Shown here piece by piece: positions 32,293-42,525 of a stretch of DNA of 64,000 nucleotides. The number at the start of each line of letters is the position of its first letter. Position 1 is the stretch's first letter. Below the pieces are notes generated by a model. The model was not told the DNA's origin and did no database searches. It worked only from the letters and a program-made list of their open reading frames with translations. A program made the translations under genes and the position numbers. The stretch is from Rhizopus sp. PT2906 (lineage: Eukaryota; Mucoromycota; Mucoromycetes; Mucorales; Rhizopodaceae). Location: contig JAMYHX010000113.1 in assembly GCA_025529335.1 (NCBI GenBank), forward strand, positions 35,068-99,067. Reading direction: 5' to 3'.

Positions 32293-33509
32293 TTACTTTT
32301 TTAAGGACATGTCTCCTTCTTTTACTGTAGATACAGTATAATTCGTAGAAGTAGAATATATGTAACCTCTTTCCATTATATCTGACTTTTCAATAGAATT
32401 AAAGGTGTGTCGTAATTCTTCATCAGGAGGTGGCAGAATAGATGCTTCTGCTGCACTCGAGTGATCATCGTCATCATCCACACCAGGACTTATGTTGTTA
32501 TTAGGAGCATAATATTGCTTGGGAATTGATACTTGCTTTTTACTATGTCGAAGTTGTTTAATGACCAAGTAAGATGCTAGATACCCTATGCTGATGATTT
32601 CAGTCATACTCTCTTTTATATGTAAAAAAAAAAAAAGACTTACAGTCAATTGTGTAAAGAACAGGCGTGTTTCCGCCAATGACTTCTAATGTAAGCAGAA
32701 TACCACAGATGATATTAGAAAAGCATACACCAAAGCTTAAAGACAAAAAAGAAGTCAATGAAAGCTTCGCATAATGACAAGCACACTTACCAATACAGTA
32801 AGCCTTCTTTCAGCAATGTCCTTTGAATACTATTACCAAAAAGGCGATAATGACGATAAATGACGAGAATAAAGCATGCAGATAGAAACACATTGGCTGT
32901 GAAATCTATTGCTGCCTTTGTAATAACAATATAAGTAGCTATTAGTTGGAAATGTCAGCTTGATTTTCTTTCTTGGTTTTTCGCTTCTTACGATAATTTG
33001 TGAGACAGACACTCTCTTGGAGAAATGATCCCGATCGTCCAATGGTGAGGTTGATGACGATAAAGACAGCGATAGAAATAATGGGTATGGACCCCACAAA
33101 AAGGATCAGTTTTGATCGTTCGTTTCCTAAAAATGCTTTCCAAAGTAAAACAAATTGTAACGCCATGTCTCCTATGTTGACACCAACTACAGAAAAGAAA
33201 AGTCTCTATAAAAGGATGAGGATGTACGTTTCATTATAAAAAACAGACACTTACAAACGTACAATCAACTTCGACAATACATATCAGTAACGTGACAAAT
33301 GTGACGACAACGCCAAGAACTGACTGAAGAAAGACTAGCAGAACTATAGGTTTCTTTGATTTATAGGCCATTTTCCCAGTAGTAAGCATTTGCCAGATAA
33401 AGCACGAAAATCCAACAGAAACAAATATGATGGTGAAATTGGCCTCCTTTTGTTCTCGCACCAGGTCTTGTGCGCTCTTGCCATCGGCCAATGTAGAATT
33501 AGTACTCAT
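32293..33509 (-). CDS. Seven-span integral membrane protein, family unknown
   Basis: Exons 33509-33255, 33205-32992, 32938-32791, 32735-32644 and 32585-32293 encode 333 residues. About seven hydrophobic segments are visible: FTIIFVSVGFSCFIW, PIVLLVFLQSVLGVVVTF, GDMALQFVLLWKAFL, LILFVGSIPIISIAVFIV, DFTANVFLSACFILVIY, FSNIICGILLTLEVIGG and YLASYLVIKQL. A polar tail of ~75 residues with an Asp run follows. The last intron (58 nt) was set by frame: the nearer TAAAAG acceptor would give an immediate stop, whereas CATAG restores the frame as TID-W-YLASY. The topology resembles GPCR-like or fungal sensory proteins, but there is no recognised motif. A receptor role is only a guess. Confidence 0.68.
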
Positions 33510-34046
33510 TAGTGTAAGATATTAATTTTAAGATGTAAATAAAAAAGAAAGAAAGAAAAAGAAATGATGAGGAACAAGTATAAAAGCAATCAAATCGATA
33601 CTGAGTCACCCCCTTTTTTTTTAAGAAAAAAAGGGAAGCCTTGTTTACAAGAGGAAAACAATCACTGATTATCGCGACTCACTGCCTTTATCTAAATCAC
33701 AAACAAAACACAAACAGACGTACGCGTATTTGCGCACGGACGAACCATTGTCTCATTGTAGACACTACGCAGAGTATCATTTAAATTGTTTGCAAAAGTG
33801 TTTTCTTTAAAGGACAAGAATCAATTACTGTCCCTTTTTTCTTTGGATAGAATGTATTGACTTTTGTTCATTGGATAAAATTGTCAATAGAAGAACGATT
33901 TGCATGCATAACCCATCTATTCATGAAATCACAGACACCGATTGGATAATTTTTCCTTTTAAGGGGCTAAGTGACACACACACATATATACACAGTGACT
34001 ATTTTACAGTCATCTCGTCATTGTCTTTTTTTTTTCTTGATTGCAG
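33510..34046. other. Divergent promoter region
   Basis: This region lies between the membrane-protein gene (-) and the NFKBIL1-like gene (+). It holds poly-T/A runs near 33612-33630 and a CA/TA-rich stretch at 33975-33990. TTGCAG just before the ATG at 34047 looks like an intron acceptor, so the plus-strand gene may have a 5' leader intron. No other gene is visible. Confidence 0.45.
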
Positions 34047-34844
34047 ATGCCAAAGTTACGCTATAAAAAGGAAAAGAAAAGGCATCACGATCATGACAAG
34101 AGCAAGAAGAAAAAGCACAAAAAGAGAGGAGACTATCATGTACCACAAGCTGCATATGAGCCAGAAGAAGGTTGGGTACCACCGAATGCACACGATCCAT
34201 GGGACGAAGAAGAAGCCGAATGGAGAGCAAAAATGTTTGATGCTATGGGAGAGGATGAAGGTGGAGATGGTTATTTTTCTCGATATGAATATCATCAACC
34301 TCAAGAGCAACGCATGTCTGATGAGGAATATCGTCAACATATTGTAAGAGGCATGTATGAACGAAAACACGCAGCAGAGATTGAGGCGGAAAGGATATGG
34401 AAAGCTGAACAAGACAAAAAGAGGCGAGAAAGAGAGGAAGCAAGGAGAAAGGTGATGGAAGAAGAAGCAGAACGAAGACGCATAGAGGAGATGTATCGAC
34501 AAATGGAAAGAGAAAGACGATATCAGACAACGATTGAAGAGTATGATAAAAAGTGGAAGGATCTTGAAGAGTTGAGTGAGATTAAAAGAAAGGATATACC
34601 TTGGCCTATCCAAGGAAGGAGCTTTTCCTTTGACTCTGTTCGTTCATTCTTTATGAATAACAGTAAAGAATCAACCAATGATCTGAAAAAACGCGTTCGT
34701 CAGGAGCAAAGACGATATCATCCAGACAAGTTCATGACAAGGGTAATGAGTCGATTTAAAGGATCAGAGAATGACAAGCAGCAAATCATGACACATATGA
34801 ATGAAATTGCCGGATGGCTGAATGAATTATGGCAAAAATTGTAA
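34047..34844 (+). CDS. NFKBIL1 (IkB-like) family protein
   Basis: Single exon, 265 residues, starting MPKLRYKK (the ORF upstream of this ATG covers a TTGCAG acceptor-like site). A Lys/His-rich basic N-terminus is followed by an acidic PWDEEEAEWRAKMFDAMGED region. A long charged helix (~105-190, Glu/Arg/Lys coiled coil) and a J-like C-terminal module LKKRVRQEQRRYHPDKF complete it. This order matches the C-terminal part of human NFKBIL1 and its fungal relatives, which are linked to nuclear mRNA processing; the ankyrin repeats of the animal protein are absent. The stop is only 23 bp from the stop of the converging cia1 gene. Confidence 0.75.
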   Translation: MPKLRYKKEKKRHHDHDKSKKKKHKKRGDYHVPQAAYEPEEGWVPPNAHDPWDEEEAEWRAKMFDAMGEDEGGDGYFSRYEYHQPQEQRMSDEEYRQHIVRGMYERKHAAEIEAERIWKAEQDKKRREREEARRKVMEEEAERRRIEEMYRQMERERRYQTTIEEYDKKWKDLEELSEIKRKDIPWPIQGRSFSFDSVRSFFMNNSKESTNDLKKRVRQEQRRYHPDKFMTRVMSRFKGSENDKQQIMTHMNEIAGWLNELWQKL

Positions 34845-34867
34845 ATATGTACATCGTTTATTTTACA

Positions 34868-36000
34868 TTATTCTATTACTCTCCAAATACGAACAATACC
34901 ATCATCGCCTACTGTAGCAAGCCAGTCGCCATGTCTTTCATTAGGAAACCATGATACGCCATTGATGTCATATACACCATGGGCATCTTTTTCTGTTATT
35001 ATGTTTTTAAAGATCGGACTGTCTTCATCCGTTGTAGCTTCTGTATCCTTTGCGAATATACGAATTGTATTGTCACCACTGACGCTTGCAATGTAATTAT
35101 TTACTTTTGACCATGAAACAGAATAAATGCATCTATCATGATAGCCAGACAAGGTGCAGATTGTCTTCCAAGCAGCCTCTCCATTATGTGTTGGAATGCC
35201 TTGAGGATTATTTGGTTTATACATCTTCCAAATACGTATCGTCTGATCATCTGAAGCAGAGACTATTTACCATGTGTGAGTTTATATAAATATATCTATA
35301 TATTTTATAATTACCCAAGTGATCACCCGTGGCATCAAAATCTATCGACCAGACAGTCGATTGATGGCCACTGAGCGTGTCAGCACAGTACCAATCATCC
35401 TCATCCTCTTTCCAAATCTTGATTGTATCATCATAACTAGCCGATGCCAGTATTTCCAACTTGGGATGCCAAGTGACCATCTTGACATCTTGGGCATGTT
35501 CCTGTAACACACTAAGACACTCAAAATCGTTATCTGACTCAACCTCCCAAATCCAGACACTTTTATCTCTACTGCAAGTGGCCAAGAGGGCGCCTGTGGC
35601 TGACCAAGAGACCGACTTGATTTCATTTTCATGTCCTTCAAGAGTAGCAACACATTCCCAATTATTTTCACGAGCATCATGTTCCCAAATGCCAGTGGTT
35701 GCGTCGAAACTGGCAGTAGCTAATTCATTTCCGGTTGGAGACCAAGCAACACTGCGAATGGTACGTTTATGAGCACCTTCGAGAGTCTCTACACATTGCC
35801 ATTCTGTTGGGTTTGTGGGGGAAATGGGAGCCCACAGACGAACTGTCTTGTCGCCTGAACAAGTGGCTAATATAGTCTTGGTTGGATGCCAAGACGCTTG
35901 CCAGACGCGATCTTGGTGACCTATAATGATGTTAATTACAACATAATGATAAAAACTAAAAACAACCTTCTAATGTCGCTAATAACTCTAGACGTGGCAT
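34868..36000 (-). CDS. cia1: Cytosolic iron-sulfur assembly protein Cia1 (WD40)
   Basis: Exons 36000-35967, 35920-35315 and 35262-34868 encode 344 residues folding into seven WD40 blades. Typical blade ends are DKTVRLWAP, DATTGIWEH, DKSVWIWEVE, DDTIKIWKEDE, DQTIRIWKM, DNTIRIF and DGIVRIWRV. The HQDRVWQASWHPT and GCHENEIKSVSWS-type repeats and the conserved Arg for docking match CIAO1/Cia1. It serves the CIA targeting complex that hands Fe-S clusters to cytosolic and nuclear apoproteins such as polymerases and helicases. The first intron has an atypical GTTGTT donor. The family call among WD40 proteins rests on the overall pattern and length. Confidence 0.9.
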
Positions 36001-36609
36001 AATAACAATAAAAAAAGGAATATTTTAAAGCAAACAGAGACAATGTGTCACTGGCTGACATGATTTAATTACGCAGAAAGATGATAAGCCACTATGATAA
36101 CAGAAGGGTTCATCAAGATCTGATAGGATATGATCAATTTATGTACTATATTTGCTTTTATTCACTTTCATTCATCTCATCCATGATATTAATCTTTATT
36201 TTACAAATTGAGGCAACAGAGCTATACCTTAGTATGCCCCCAATCTCGAGACTGAAGTGACCTGCCAAAAAAAATAATAATAATGGATCATCCCCCCTAT
36301 GTTGACAGTTACTTTTGTAATACAAGTTGTTCATATGAACAAAAAGGAAGAAAACATAATAAACAAAGAAACAAAGAAAAGAAACAAAGGGATAACGAAT
36401 TACACTCTTTTCTCCTTTTTCAGTATTTAATCTTTTATGCCTACATAATTCTCCTTTTCCCCTCCCTCTTTTTTTTAAATAAGGGAGAGAGAGAGAGAGG
36501 GGGGGGGAAGGGTATAAAGAAAAGGGTTATTGTTTGTTGATGTAAATAATAAATTAATAAAGTCATCTTTCTTTTTTTCTTTTCTTTCTTTCTTTGCTTT
36601 TTCTATAAA
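36001..36609. other. Intergenic region, two divergent promoters
   Basis: This region lies between cia1 (-) and the following plus-strand gene. It includes a GA/G-rich tract (36483-36510, GAGAGAGAGAGAGG then a G run) and CT/T-rich tracts just before the next ATG. A short open frame at 36283-36540 is low-complexity and not supported. Confidence 0.5.
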
Positions 36610-37840
36610 ATGTTAAAGATGAATCATGGTTTAAACGATGTATACATGTTCAATAAGATGTAAAGGCATAGTTATAAATTGTACTTTTTATAGGTAGAAC
36701 AGTTATTCATACGTGTATCATGCACAAGATTTAGTTCAAGTACAGAAGGCATTGAAGTCTGTCGACAAGTGTATGGAGAACAAGGATTCAAAACGCAGCA
36801 TGTAAAAGTAGCTGATAATGTAATGATTCATTCCGAAAAAGAAATAAACAAGAAACTAACTCTCTTGATAGAATATTCATATTTATTGTTCTCGTGAATC
36901 AGGAAACATTCACAACTCTAAAAAGAGACCATTCAAGGAAGAGCTCAAATTACTGCTCTACAAGAATAACCAACATGATATCTACTGGCGTATCCAGATG
37001 ATATGTCCCAATACAGATTGGCCACAGATGATCAAGGAAAGAATCAATCAATTGGTACAACAAAAAATGCAAGCAAATGAAATCCGGGAAACAATAAAAT
37101 CAAAAGAATTTCCAGGTATCTTTTGGGACGATCGTTCACTTGAGGGATACATCTTGAAACGTACAAGACAGGATCAAGTGACAGAAAGAGTACAAAAGTT
37201 GATCATGGCATCCAGTCGATTATGTTCAGTAGCAGCAACAAGTGAAGAGTGGACAAGTAACGTAGAGCGCGATTTGTACAAGCTCATATCACACTTTACA
37301 AAGATACTGGGAATACCCGTCGAACTGTTGGAGTCGATGATAGATATTTCAGTAGATGATATATACTCTGATATTGAAAAGACACCCAATCGTGGCAACA
37401 AGAGACAAGATACAATGGAAGTAAAGATGCATCAGTCTAGAGAAGAGCATCCTAGCATACAGATTGTGTCTATACCAAAGCATGCATTGTTTGTCAAGGA
37501 TCAGTCAAGTAGATCCAGCATGATGATATCACATTCACAACATCATGAAAAGATTGAATCAAATACATATTCGAATCATGGCATGTTTGATCTAGCAGCA
37601 GCAGCAGCAACAACAACAACAACAACAACAACGCCTACCGTAGCTGCAGTATCCACTTCGTCGTCATCAGTCCCTGTTACTACAGTTCCATCAGTAAGAG
37701 GATATAATCAACCCTTTAGCAGTATGTATGACTATTCATTTGCTTCGTCCATGATGATGCGACCTCATATGAACTTGATGTCCCAGATGCCTAAAAGAAT
37801 GCCACATAGTCATAGTGGCAATGGTAGCAATAGTAAATGA
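36610..37840 (+). CDS. Unrecognised nuclear-type protein, possibly DNA-binding
   Basis: Exons 36610-36639, 36694-36819 and 36872-37840 encode 374 residues; both introns (54 and 52 nt) are phase 0. The first 110 residues form a Cys-containing module: IRVSCTRFSS, GIEVCRQVYGEQGF, NNIHIYCSRESGN and a basic KKRPFKEELK. This spacing is reminiscent of FAR1/WRKY-GCM1-type zinc modules, but I cannot prove it. The central ~100 residues are helical (MIKERINQLVQQKMQ). The C-terminal part is disordered, with Ala/Thr runs from a GCA/ACA repeat (37600-37635), Ser runs and Met-rich HMNLMSQM. No targeting signal is visible. It could be transposase-derived or a lineage-specific transcription factor. Confidence 0.55.
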
Positions 37841-37972
37841 TCCCCCTCCCTCTCCTTAACTTCACTTTAGACAACACAGATATTGAAGTTGCTATAGTAA
37901 TAATAGTATTCATTTGTTATAATTATACATATATTTAATAAATATCATTATTCAAAAGAGAAAACAATGAAA

Positions 37973-39838
37973 CTATGAACAAAGAGACTTTAATTTATTA
38001 TAAGATCTTTCAAGAGCATCACTCTTTATATTAAATCCACTTGAATGGAATAAATCTAGTACTCTTTTACCAGTATTTCTGTCCTTTGACCTATAACAAT
38101 GATTAAATACGACTGACCAGGTGTCCTTTGTAGGTAACAGGTTCATTTTTAACATTCTGTCCAAGCAATTATAAGCGTCATCCACTCGATTATAATTCAA
38201 AAATCCAACAATCATAAAAGTAAACGTTGCTTTATCAGGTTCGAGTCCACTCTTTAAAATAAGTTGAAATGTCTTCATTGCCTTTAATAAATTCATTTCT
38301 TCTGTGTATCCTTGGATCAGGTTAGTAAAGGTATGTACGGTTGGTTTTAATTCTTTATAGTCTTCCAACATGATATCCAATGTACGCTCAGCTTCCTTGA
38401 TATTCTTCTTCTTTATCCATTGATTGATAATCGAATTAAATGTGTAAATGTTGGGTTGAATTCCTATCTTGTTGAGATATGTAATCATATCTTGAGCACT
38501 CCTGGGTTCTCTTGTTTCGAATATTGTGTTTATAAACGTTGTAAATGTGACAATATCTGGTTCTATATTCAGTCTAGACATATCCTTGATGATATCGAGA
38601 GAAGAGGTAAGATCCTTTGTGATTGTATAACCTTTCAACATGGTATTGAATGTAACAATGTCAGGCTTAAAGTTGGATCTTATCATTTCATCATAGATCT
38701 TTCTCGCTGCCAGTAATTCATTATTGATGACGAGTCCATTCACCATTGTGTTTAATATGATTTCATTGATTTGTAATTTTGGATGACTCTGTAATTCTTG
38801 AAACACGAGAAGTGCTTTTCTAGTTTCTCTTGATTTAAAGTATACTTTGATCAGTTGATTATATATAATCTCATCTATTTCATGTCCACCATATACTGTC
38901 TGTCTGATCACTTCCTCTGCAGATAGACTGTCTCTTGAGTGTGCAAAAATATCCAACATTGTGGAGCAAATGTATCCATTGGGCTTAAGTTTATCCTTCT
39001 CTATCAGTTCTGTATAATATTTAACCACATCTCTATTCATTCGTGATTCTGATAGTCCTTTAATAATGATGTTGTAACTGTTGATATCCTTTTCATTCTT
39101 GTATTCATTCAACAACCATTTTACTTTGTCCACTCGCTTGTCTCTGAATAAATGCAATAAATTCGCATTTAGAGTTTCTGCATCTTTAATTCCGTGCTGA
39201 ACAATCAACTGTGTTGCCTCTTTTACTATTACTTTATTCATTGGTAAGCATCGATGCATCGTACGTTCAAAATCTCTTATATCAGCAACAATTCCCCAAT
39301 GTTTACTCGATTCTAGCAACTCAACCGCCTTTTCTCTTTGGTCGCAAAGCAAATAGGTAGCTATGATCATATTAAAGGTTCCAATAGTCATCTTGATTTT
39401 GTTTTCTATAAATTCTCCTTCGAATATCTTTAATATATCCTTGTATTCGTCCAAAAACAATTTTGCAGCAAAGTACTCGTTGTATTCTAGTACACTCCAT
39501 GTATGACCAGCTCGCTTCATATCCTCAAGCACCTTCACTACTCGTTCTTCTCCTCTCCAGGCCTTTTGTTCCCATAATCGTGTTCGAAGCGTAACGAAAT
39601 CTTCTCGTTTCAGGGATTCAACTGAATTCTGTATCTTTTGGTAACTTTCCCAGATATTGTCACTATTGCTAGCGAGTCGTTGTCTGTATTGCATAATTAA
39701 AGAGTTATTATTGTCGGTATGACTCGTTGCTGTTGCTGTTGCTGATGCATAAGCTCTCTTTGGAAACTGTCTGTTTATGTTGCACGAATTAGAATAAATT
39801 CCTCTTTTACTGCATGCTTTGATAAATCGATGCATCAT
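37973..39838 (-). CDS. Pentatricopeptide-repeat (PPR) protein, mitochondrial
   Basis: Intronless, 621 residues. The N-terminus MMHRFIKACSKRGIYS is a probable mitochondrial presequence. Tandem ~35-residue helical hairpins fill ~150-600 with phrases such as PDIVTFNTMLKGYTITKDL, PDIVTFTTFINTIF, PNIYTFNSIINQWIKKK and PDKATFTFMIVGFLNYNR. PPR proteins bind organellar RNA one base per repeat. Fungal ones act in mitochondrial mRNA stability and translation. It lacks the DYW/E domains of plant editing factors. It is divergent to the Apd1-like gene, with 375 bp between starts. Confidence 0.92.
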   Translation of the reverse strand: MMHRFIKACSKRGIYSNSCNINRQFPKRAYASATATATSHTDNNNSLIMQYRQRLASNSDNIWESYQKIQNSVESLKREDFVTLRTRLWEQKAWRGEERVVKVLEDMKRAGHTWSVLEYNEYFAAKLFLDEYKDILKIFEGEFIENKIKMTIGTFNMIIATYLLCDQREKAVELLESSKHWGIVADIRDFERTMHRCLPMNKVIVKEATQLIVQHGIKDAETLNANLLHLFRDKRVDKVKWLLNEYKNEKDINSYNIIIKGLSESRMNRDVVKYYTELIEKDKLKPNGYICSTMLDIFAHSRDSLSAEEVIRQTVYGGHEIDEIIYNQLIKVYFKSRETRKALLVFQELQSHPKLQINEIILNTMVNGLVINNELLAARKIYDEMIRSNFKPDIVTFNTMLKGYTITKDLTSSLDIIKDMSRLNIEPDIVTFTTFINTIFETREPRSAQDMITYLNKIGIQPNIYTFNSIINQWIKKKNIKEAERTLDIMLEDYKELKPTVHTFTNLIQGYTEEMNLLKAMKTFQLILKSGLEPDKATFTFMIVGFLNYNRVDDAYNCLDRMLKMNLLPTKDTWSVVFNHCYRSKDRNTGKRVLDLFHSSGFNIKSDALERSYNKLKSLCS

Positions 39839-40213
39839 TGAAAACCTGTCAGAAATCTTGCCAGGGCACGCTTTTTTTTTTACTTAAAAAAAGAAGCTCA
39901 AATTTGGCAGTCACTGCTCACCAATGCTGTTTAAAGGGGAATAATGGAAAGAGGAAGAGATAACGATAAGGGGAAATCCTCTGCAAGTGTACGATAAAAA
40001 GTACCATTACATAAGAAGCTATGGGCATAGAAACTTTTAAGGAAATACTCGCTAATCCAAAAGATATTCATGTTAGAGCGGGGAGGAACAACCGGCAGCG
40101 CGGATCTGCGGGCTATTGTGAACCAAGGAACAGAACTCAGCAGTTATTCAAATATAAATGCAGGTGTTCTCATTGTTTTGTTTCATCTCTCTCTCTCTTT
40201 CTTTCATTTGAAG
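39839..40213. other. Divergent promoter, possible 5' leader exon
   Basis: An ATG at 40021 opens a frame (MGIETFKEILANPK) that runs into the Apd1 leader, and GCAG|GTGTTC (about 40162) and TTGAAG (just before 40214) could bound a leader intron. I keep the start at 40214 because the family begins near there. Confidence 0.35.
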
Positions 40214-41110
40214 ATGGTCTCATTCATGAAGAAAAAACTAGGCGAGTTAGCGGGTATGGGCGATCCTAGTTTACTCCCACCTCCTGAATATCTTTCGGAA
40301 GAGAACTGTTTGAATTGCTCTGAACCTTGCTCTGATCATAAAGAGTATCCTTCTTATCTAAATATTGAGAAGGACTTTCCTATTTTGGGCTCTGTTAAGC
40401 CTTATGGTCGACATATTATCATTGCTACTGGTTCATCTGACTGGCCAAAACACATTGAAAGCGACAAAGATTCATTCGCCGCCAGTCTGTATCAAGTTGA
40501 ATGCAGTTCCAGATCACAGCAGTCGTGGAAGAACTTGGTAACAAACTCGAATATGGTTTCCACTTACTCCACATTACCTGATGCATATGATATCCTATTG
40601 TATCCAGACAATATTCTAATCTCCAACGTCACGCAAGACAAGGCTCAAGATTTTTATGATATCTTTATAAATACCCCTTTACCAACATCACCGATCAATA
40701 TAGAAAAGATGATGAAACATGAAAAGATAGGTGATATGAAGGTCCAAAAGTCTCCCTATAAATCTACTCTACTCCTTTGCTCTCATAAAAAGAGAGATAA
40801 ACGCTGTGGTGTTACTGCTCCTATATTGGCTCAAGAATTAGATCATGTTTTGAGAGAGAAAGGGTTAGATGAATATGATGCTGCTATTATCATGGTTAGT
40901 CATATTGGCGGCCACAAATTCGCTGGAAATGTTGTTTGCTATATAAATGAAGGCTCGAAGGGTGTCTGGTACGGAAGAGTCAAGACATGTCATTCTGCTG
41001 CTATTGTGGAAGAAACAATAATGAAAGGAAAGGTGATTAAAGATCTCTACCGTGGTGCCATGGATAATAGCTTTGAAAATCAACAGAAGCGATCTGTTTT
41101 AAAGTGGTAA
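40214..41110 (+). CDS. apd1: Sucrase/ferredoxin-like (Apd1/Suc-Fer family) protein
   Basis: 298 residues, single exon, starting MVSFMKKKLGELAG. The family's two parts are visible: a Cys-rich N-terminus CLNCSEPCSDHKEYPSYLNI, and a thioredoxin-like ferredoxin half. That half has the conserved LLLCSHKKRDKRCGVTAP, then VSHIGGHKFAGNVVCYI and WYGRVKTCHSAAIVEE. The Cys plus H-x-G-G-H-K-F-A-G-N motif coordinates the [2Fe-2S] cluster in Apd1/Aim32 proteins. These act in redox/ROS resistance in cytosol or mitochondria. No presequence is evident, which fits cytosolic Apd1 better than Aim32. The catalytic role is unproven in general. Confidence 0.87.
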   Translation: MVSFMKKKLGELAGMGDPSLLPPPEYLSEENCLNCSEPCSDHKEYPSYLNIEKDFPILGSVKPYGRHIIIATGSSDWPKHIESDKDSFAASLYQVECSSRSQQSWKNLVTNSNMVSTYSTLPDAYDILLYPDNILISNVTQDKAQDFYDIFINTPLPTSPINIEKMMKHEKIGDMKVQKSPYKSTLLLCSHKKRDKRCGVTAPILAQELDHVLREKGLDEYDAAIIMVSHIGGHKFAGNVVCYINEGSKGVWYGRVKTCHSAAIVEETIMKGKVIKDLYRGAMDNSFENQQKRSVLKW

Positions 41111-41456
41111 AATAAACTTGTAAATAGACTTAAAGTGTTCTCTTGAGACGCATCTTTAGTAGTTGATTGTCAAGTTTACTTTAAGAAAAGTAAAGCAGTA
41201 AAAAGTATTCAAGATCGAGTTGCATAGTGCATCATTTTATAAGTGTGCTTAGTTTATTCAAGAATAAGTGTAAAGCGTTAATCGGTTGCTTTTGAATGTA
41301 CCTTTAATGCTTGTTACTCTGTGAGCCTAATTTTCCTACAGAATCTGCTTGTGACTGCGTTTCACCGTGGCACCTCAACTGGGCCCTCTTTGAGACTTGC
41401 TTTTCTCAATAAAACCCAGGTTCCTGTAGCGAATTTTTGAACCCTCGCTTTCAACC
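41111..41456. other. Intergenic region ahead of the uS7m gene
   Basis: AT-rich DNA. I see no RNA gene or open frame that can be supported. Confidence 0.45.
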
Positions 41457-41993
41457 ATGTCAAGCTCCTTATTCAAAACAGTTTGCCAACATGCGACTCC
41501 TTTATTTAGAATGGCACCTGCATGGACTCGCTCTATGAGCAATGTGACTATTGTTCCAAAAGACGATGTTGTCAGCCAATTAGTAAACACACTCATGAGA
41601 GATGGCAAAAAGGCCAGAGCACAACGTTTAGTCAATGACAGCATGAATCACCTTTCAAAAAAGATTGGAGAAGAAAAAGATCCTTATAATCTCTTACGTG
41701 AAGCTATTGAAATTGCCTCTCCCTTATTAAAAATATCAAGCCAGAAGAAGGGATCCAAAGTGGTTCATGTGCCTACACCATTAAGAGATCGTCAACGTCG
41801 TCGTCGTGCAATTGTTTGGATGTTGGAAGCTGCGTCAAAAAGAGGTGAAAAGACATTTGAAGAAAGGTTTGCCTCTGAAGTACTTGATGTTACTGAAGGA
41901 ACTAGCACTGTTTTACAAAAGAAGTTACAAGTACATAAACAGGCTTTGGCTAATCGTGCCAACGCTCAAGTATCTTATGGCGGTCAACGATAA
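41457..41993 (+). CDS. rsm7: Mitochondrial small ribosomal subunit protein uS7m
   Basis: Single exon, 178 residues. An N-terminal presequence (MSSSLFKTVCQHATPLFRMA) leads into the uS7 fold: LVNTLMRDGKKARAQRLVND, NLLREAIEIASPLLKI, and the signature KKGSKVVHVPTPLRDRQRRR, then AIVWMLEAASKRGEKTFEER. It ends NRANAQVSYGG. It nucleates the head of the mitochondrial 30S-like subunit by binding small-subunit rRNA. The length is normal for the fungal mitochondrial protein. Confidence 0.95.
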   Translation: MSSSLFKTVCQHATPLFRMAPAWTRSMSNVTIVPKDDVVSQLVNTLMRDGKKARAQRLVNDSMNHLSKKIGEEKDPYNLLREAIEIASPLLKISSQKKGSKVVHVPTPLRDRQRRRRAIVWMLEAASKRGEKTFEERFASEVLDVTEGTSTVLQKKLQVHKQALANRANAQVSYGGQR

Positions 41994-42397
41994 TACACAA
42001 TAAAACACTGTATAGAAAAGAAAAAGATGTAATAAACATGTTTAAAAAAGACCCATCAAGCAGACCAAAAAAGAGAGGATTAATCACCTGTTATTTTTTT
42101 TTTATTTTTATTTTTTGGCTGTGTGTGAATGATGCATGCACGCTTTGAGCCATAAGTAGAGCTTAAATGCAAAAGGAGAGCATATAAGTCATCACAAGAT
42201 GTACCGTATTTGCCTCAACCTTCCTATTTGATTTGATTAAGCATGTCCCACAAGACTCTTAATCCGACCCTGATCATGTACACATGTGACTAATATCTAA
42301 CATTGCGCAAAACTATAAAAACGCGCCTTTTTCCTCTCTCTCTTTTTTTCTTTTTTTCTTCCCCTCAGAAAACTTTATTTTCAAGACAAATCAAAAC
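41994..42397. other. Promoter region of the metallothionein gene
   Basis: Between the uS7m stop and the metallothionein ATG. It has T-rich tracts (42090-42115, 42340-42360) and a TATA box at 42314. I saw no exact copy of known copper-response elements. Confidence 0.45.
42314..42320 (+). promoter_or_regulatory. TATA box of the metallothionein gene
   Basis: TATAAAA lies 84 nt upstream of the ATG, preceded by a GCGCAA and followed by an ACGCGCC motif and a pyrimidine-rich leader. The spacing is right for a highly inducible promoter. Confidence 0.55.
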
Positions 42398-42525
42398 ATG
42401 CAAAACAACGACGGCTGCTGCGGGTAAGTTTTAGAAGTGAATGATGAAGAGTGTTGGGTCTAAGGGTTCTTGATAGAAACTGTGGTGACAAATGCACCTG
42501 TGCCTCCTGCTCATGCAAGAAATAA
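42398..42525 (+). CDS. Metallothionein, 24 residues (2 exons)
   Basis: Exons 42398-42423 and 42477-42525, joined across a 53-nt intron (GTAAGT donor, TGATAG acceptor), encode 24 residues. The sequence begins MQNNDGCCG and ends NCGDKCTCASCSCKK. Seven cysteines in CC, CxC and CxxC spacing, no aromatic residues and a length close to the ~25-residue Neurospora-type copper metallothionein are the hallmarks of the family. It should bind Cu(I) or other soft metals in the cytosol. It is far too short for usual ORF calling. A TATA box and a pyrimidine-rich leader precede it. Its cysteine pattern differs from the tail coded at 846-1147, so the two are not recent copies. Confidence 0.85.

Noticed and set aside
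32611..32650. Nearer TAAAAG acceptor for the last intron of the seven-span gene
   Set aside because: It gives T+AG, an immediate stop. The CATAG acceptor at 32587-32586 restores the frame.
34056..34613. 185-codon minus-strand frame opposite the NFKBIL1-like gene
   Set aside because: It is antisense of a Glu/Arg/Lys-rich coiled coil, giving a Leu/Phe/Ser-rich shadow without motifs.
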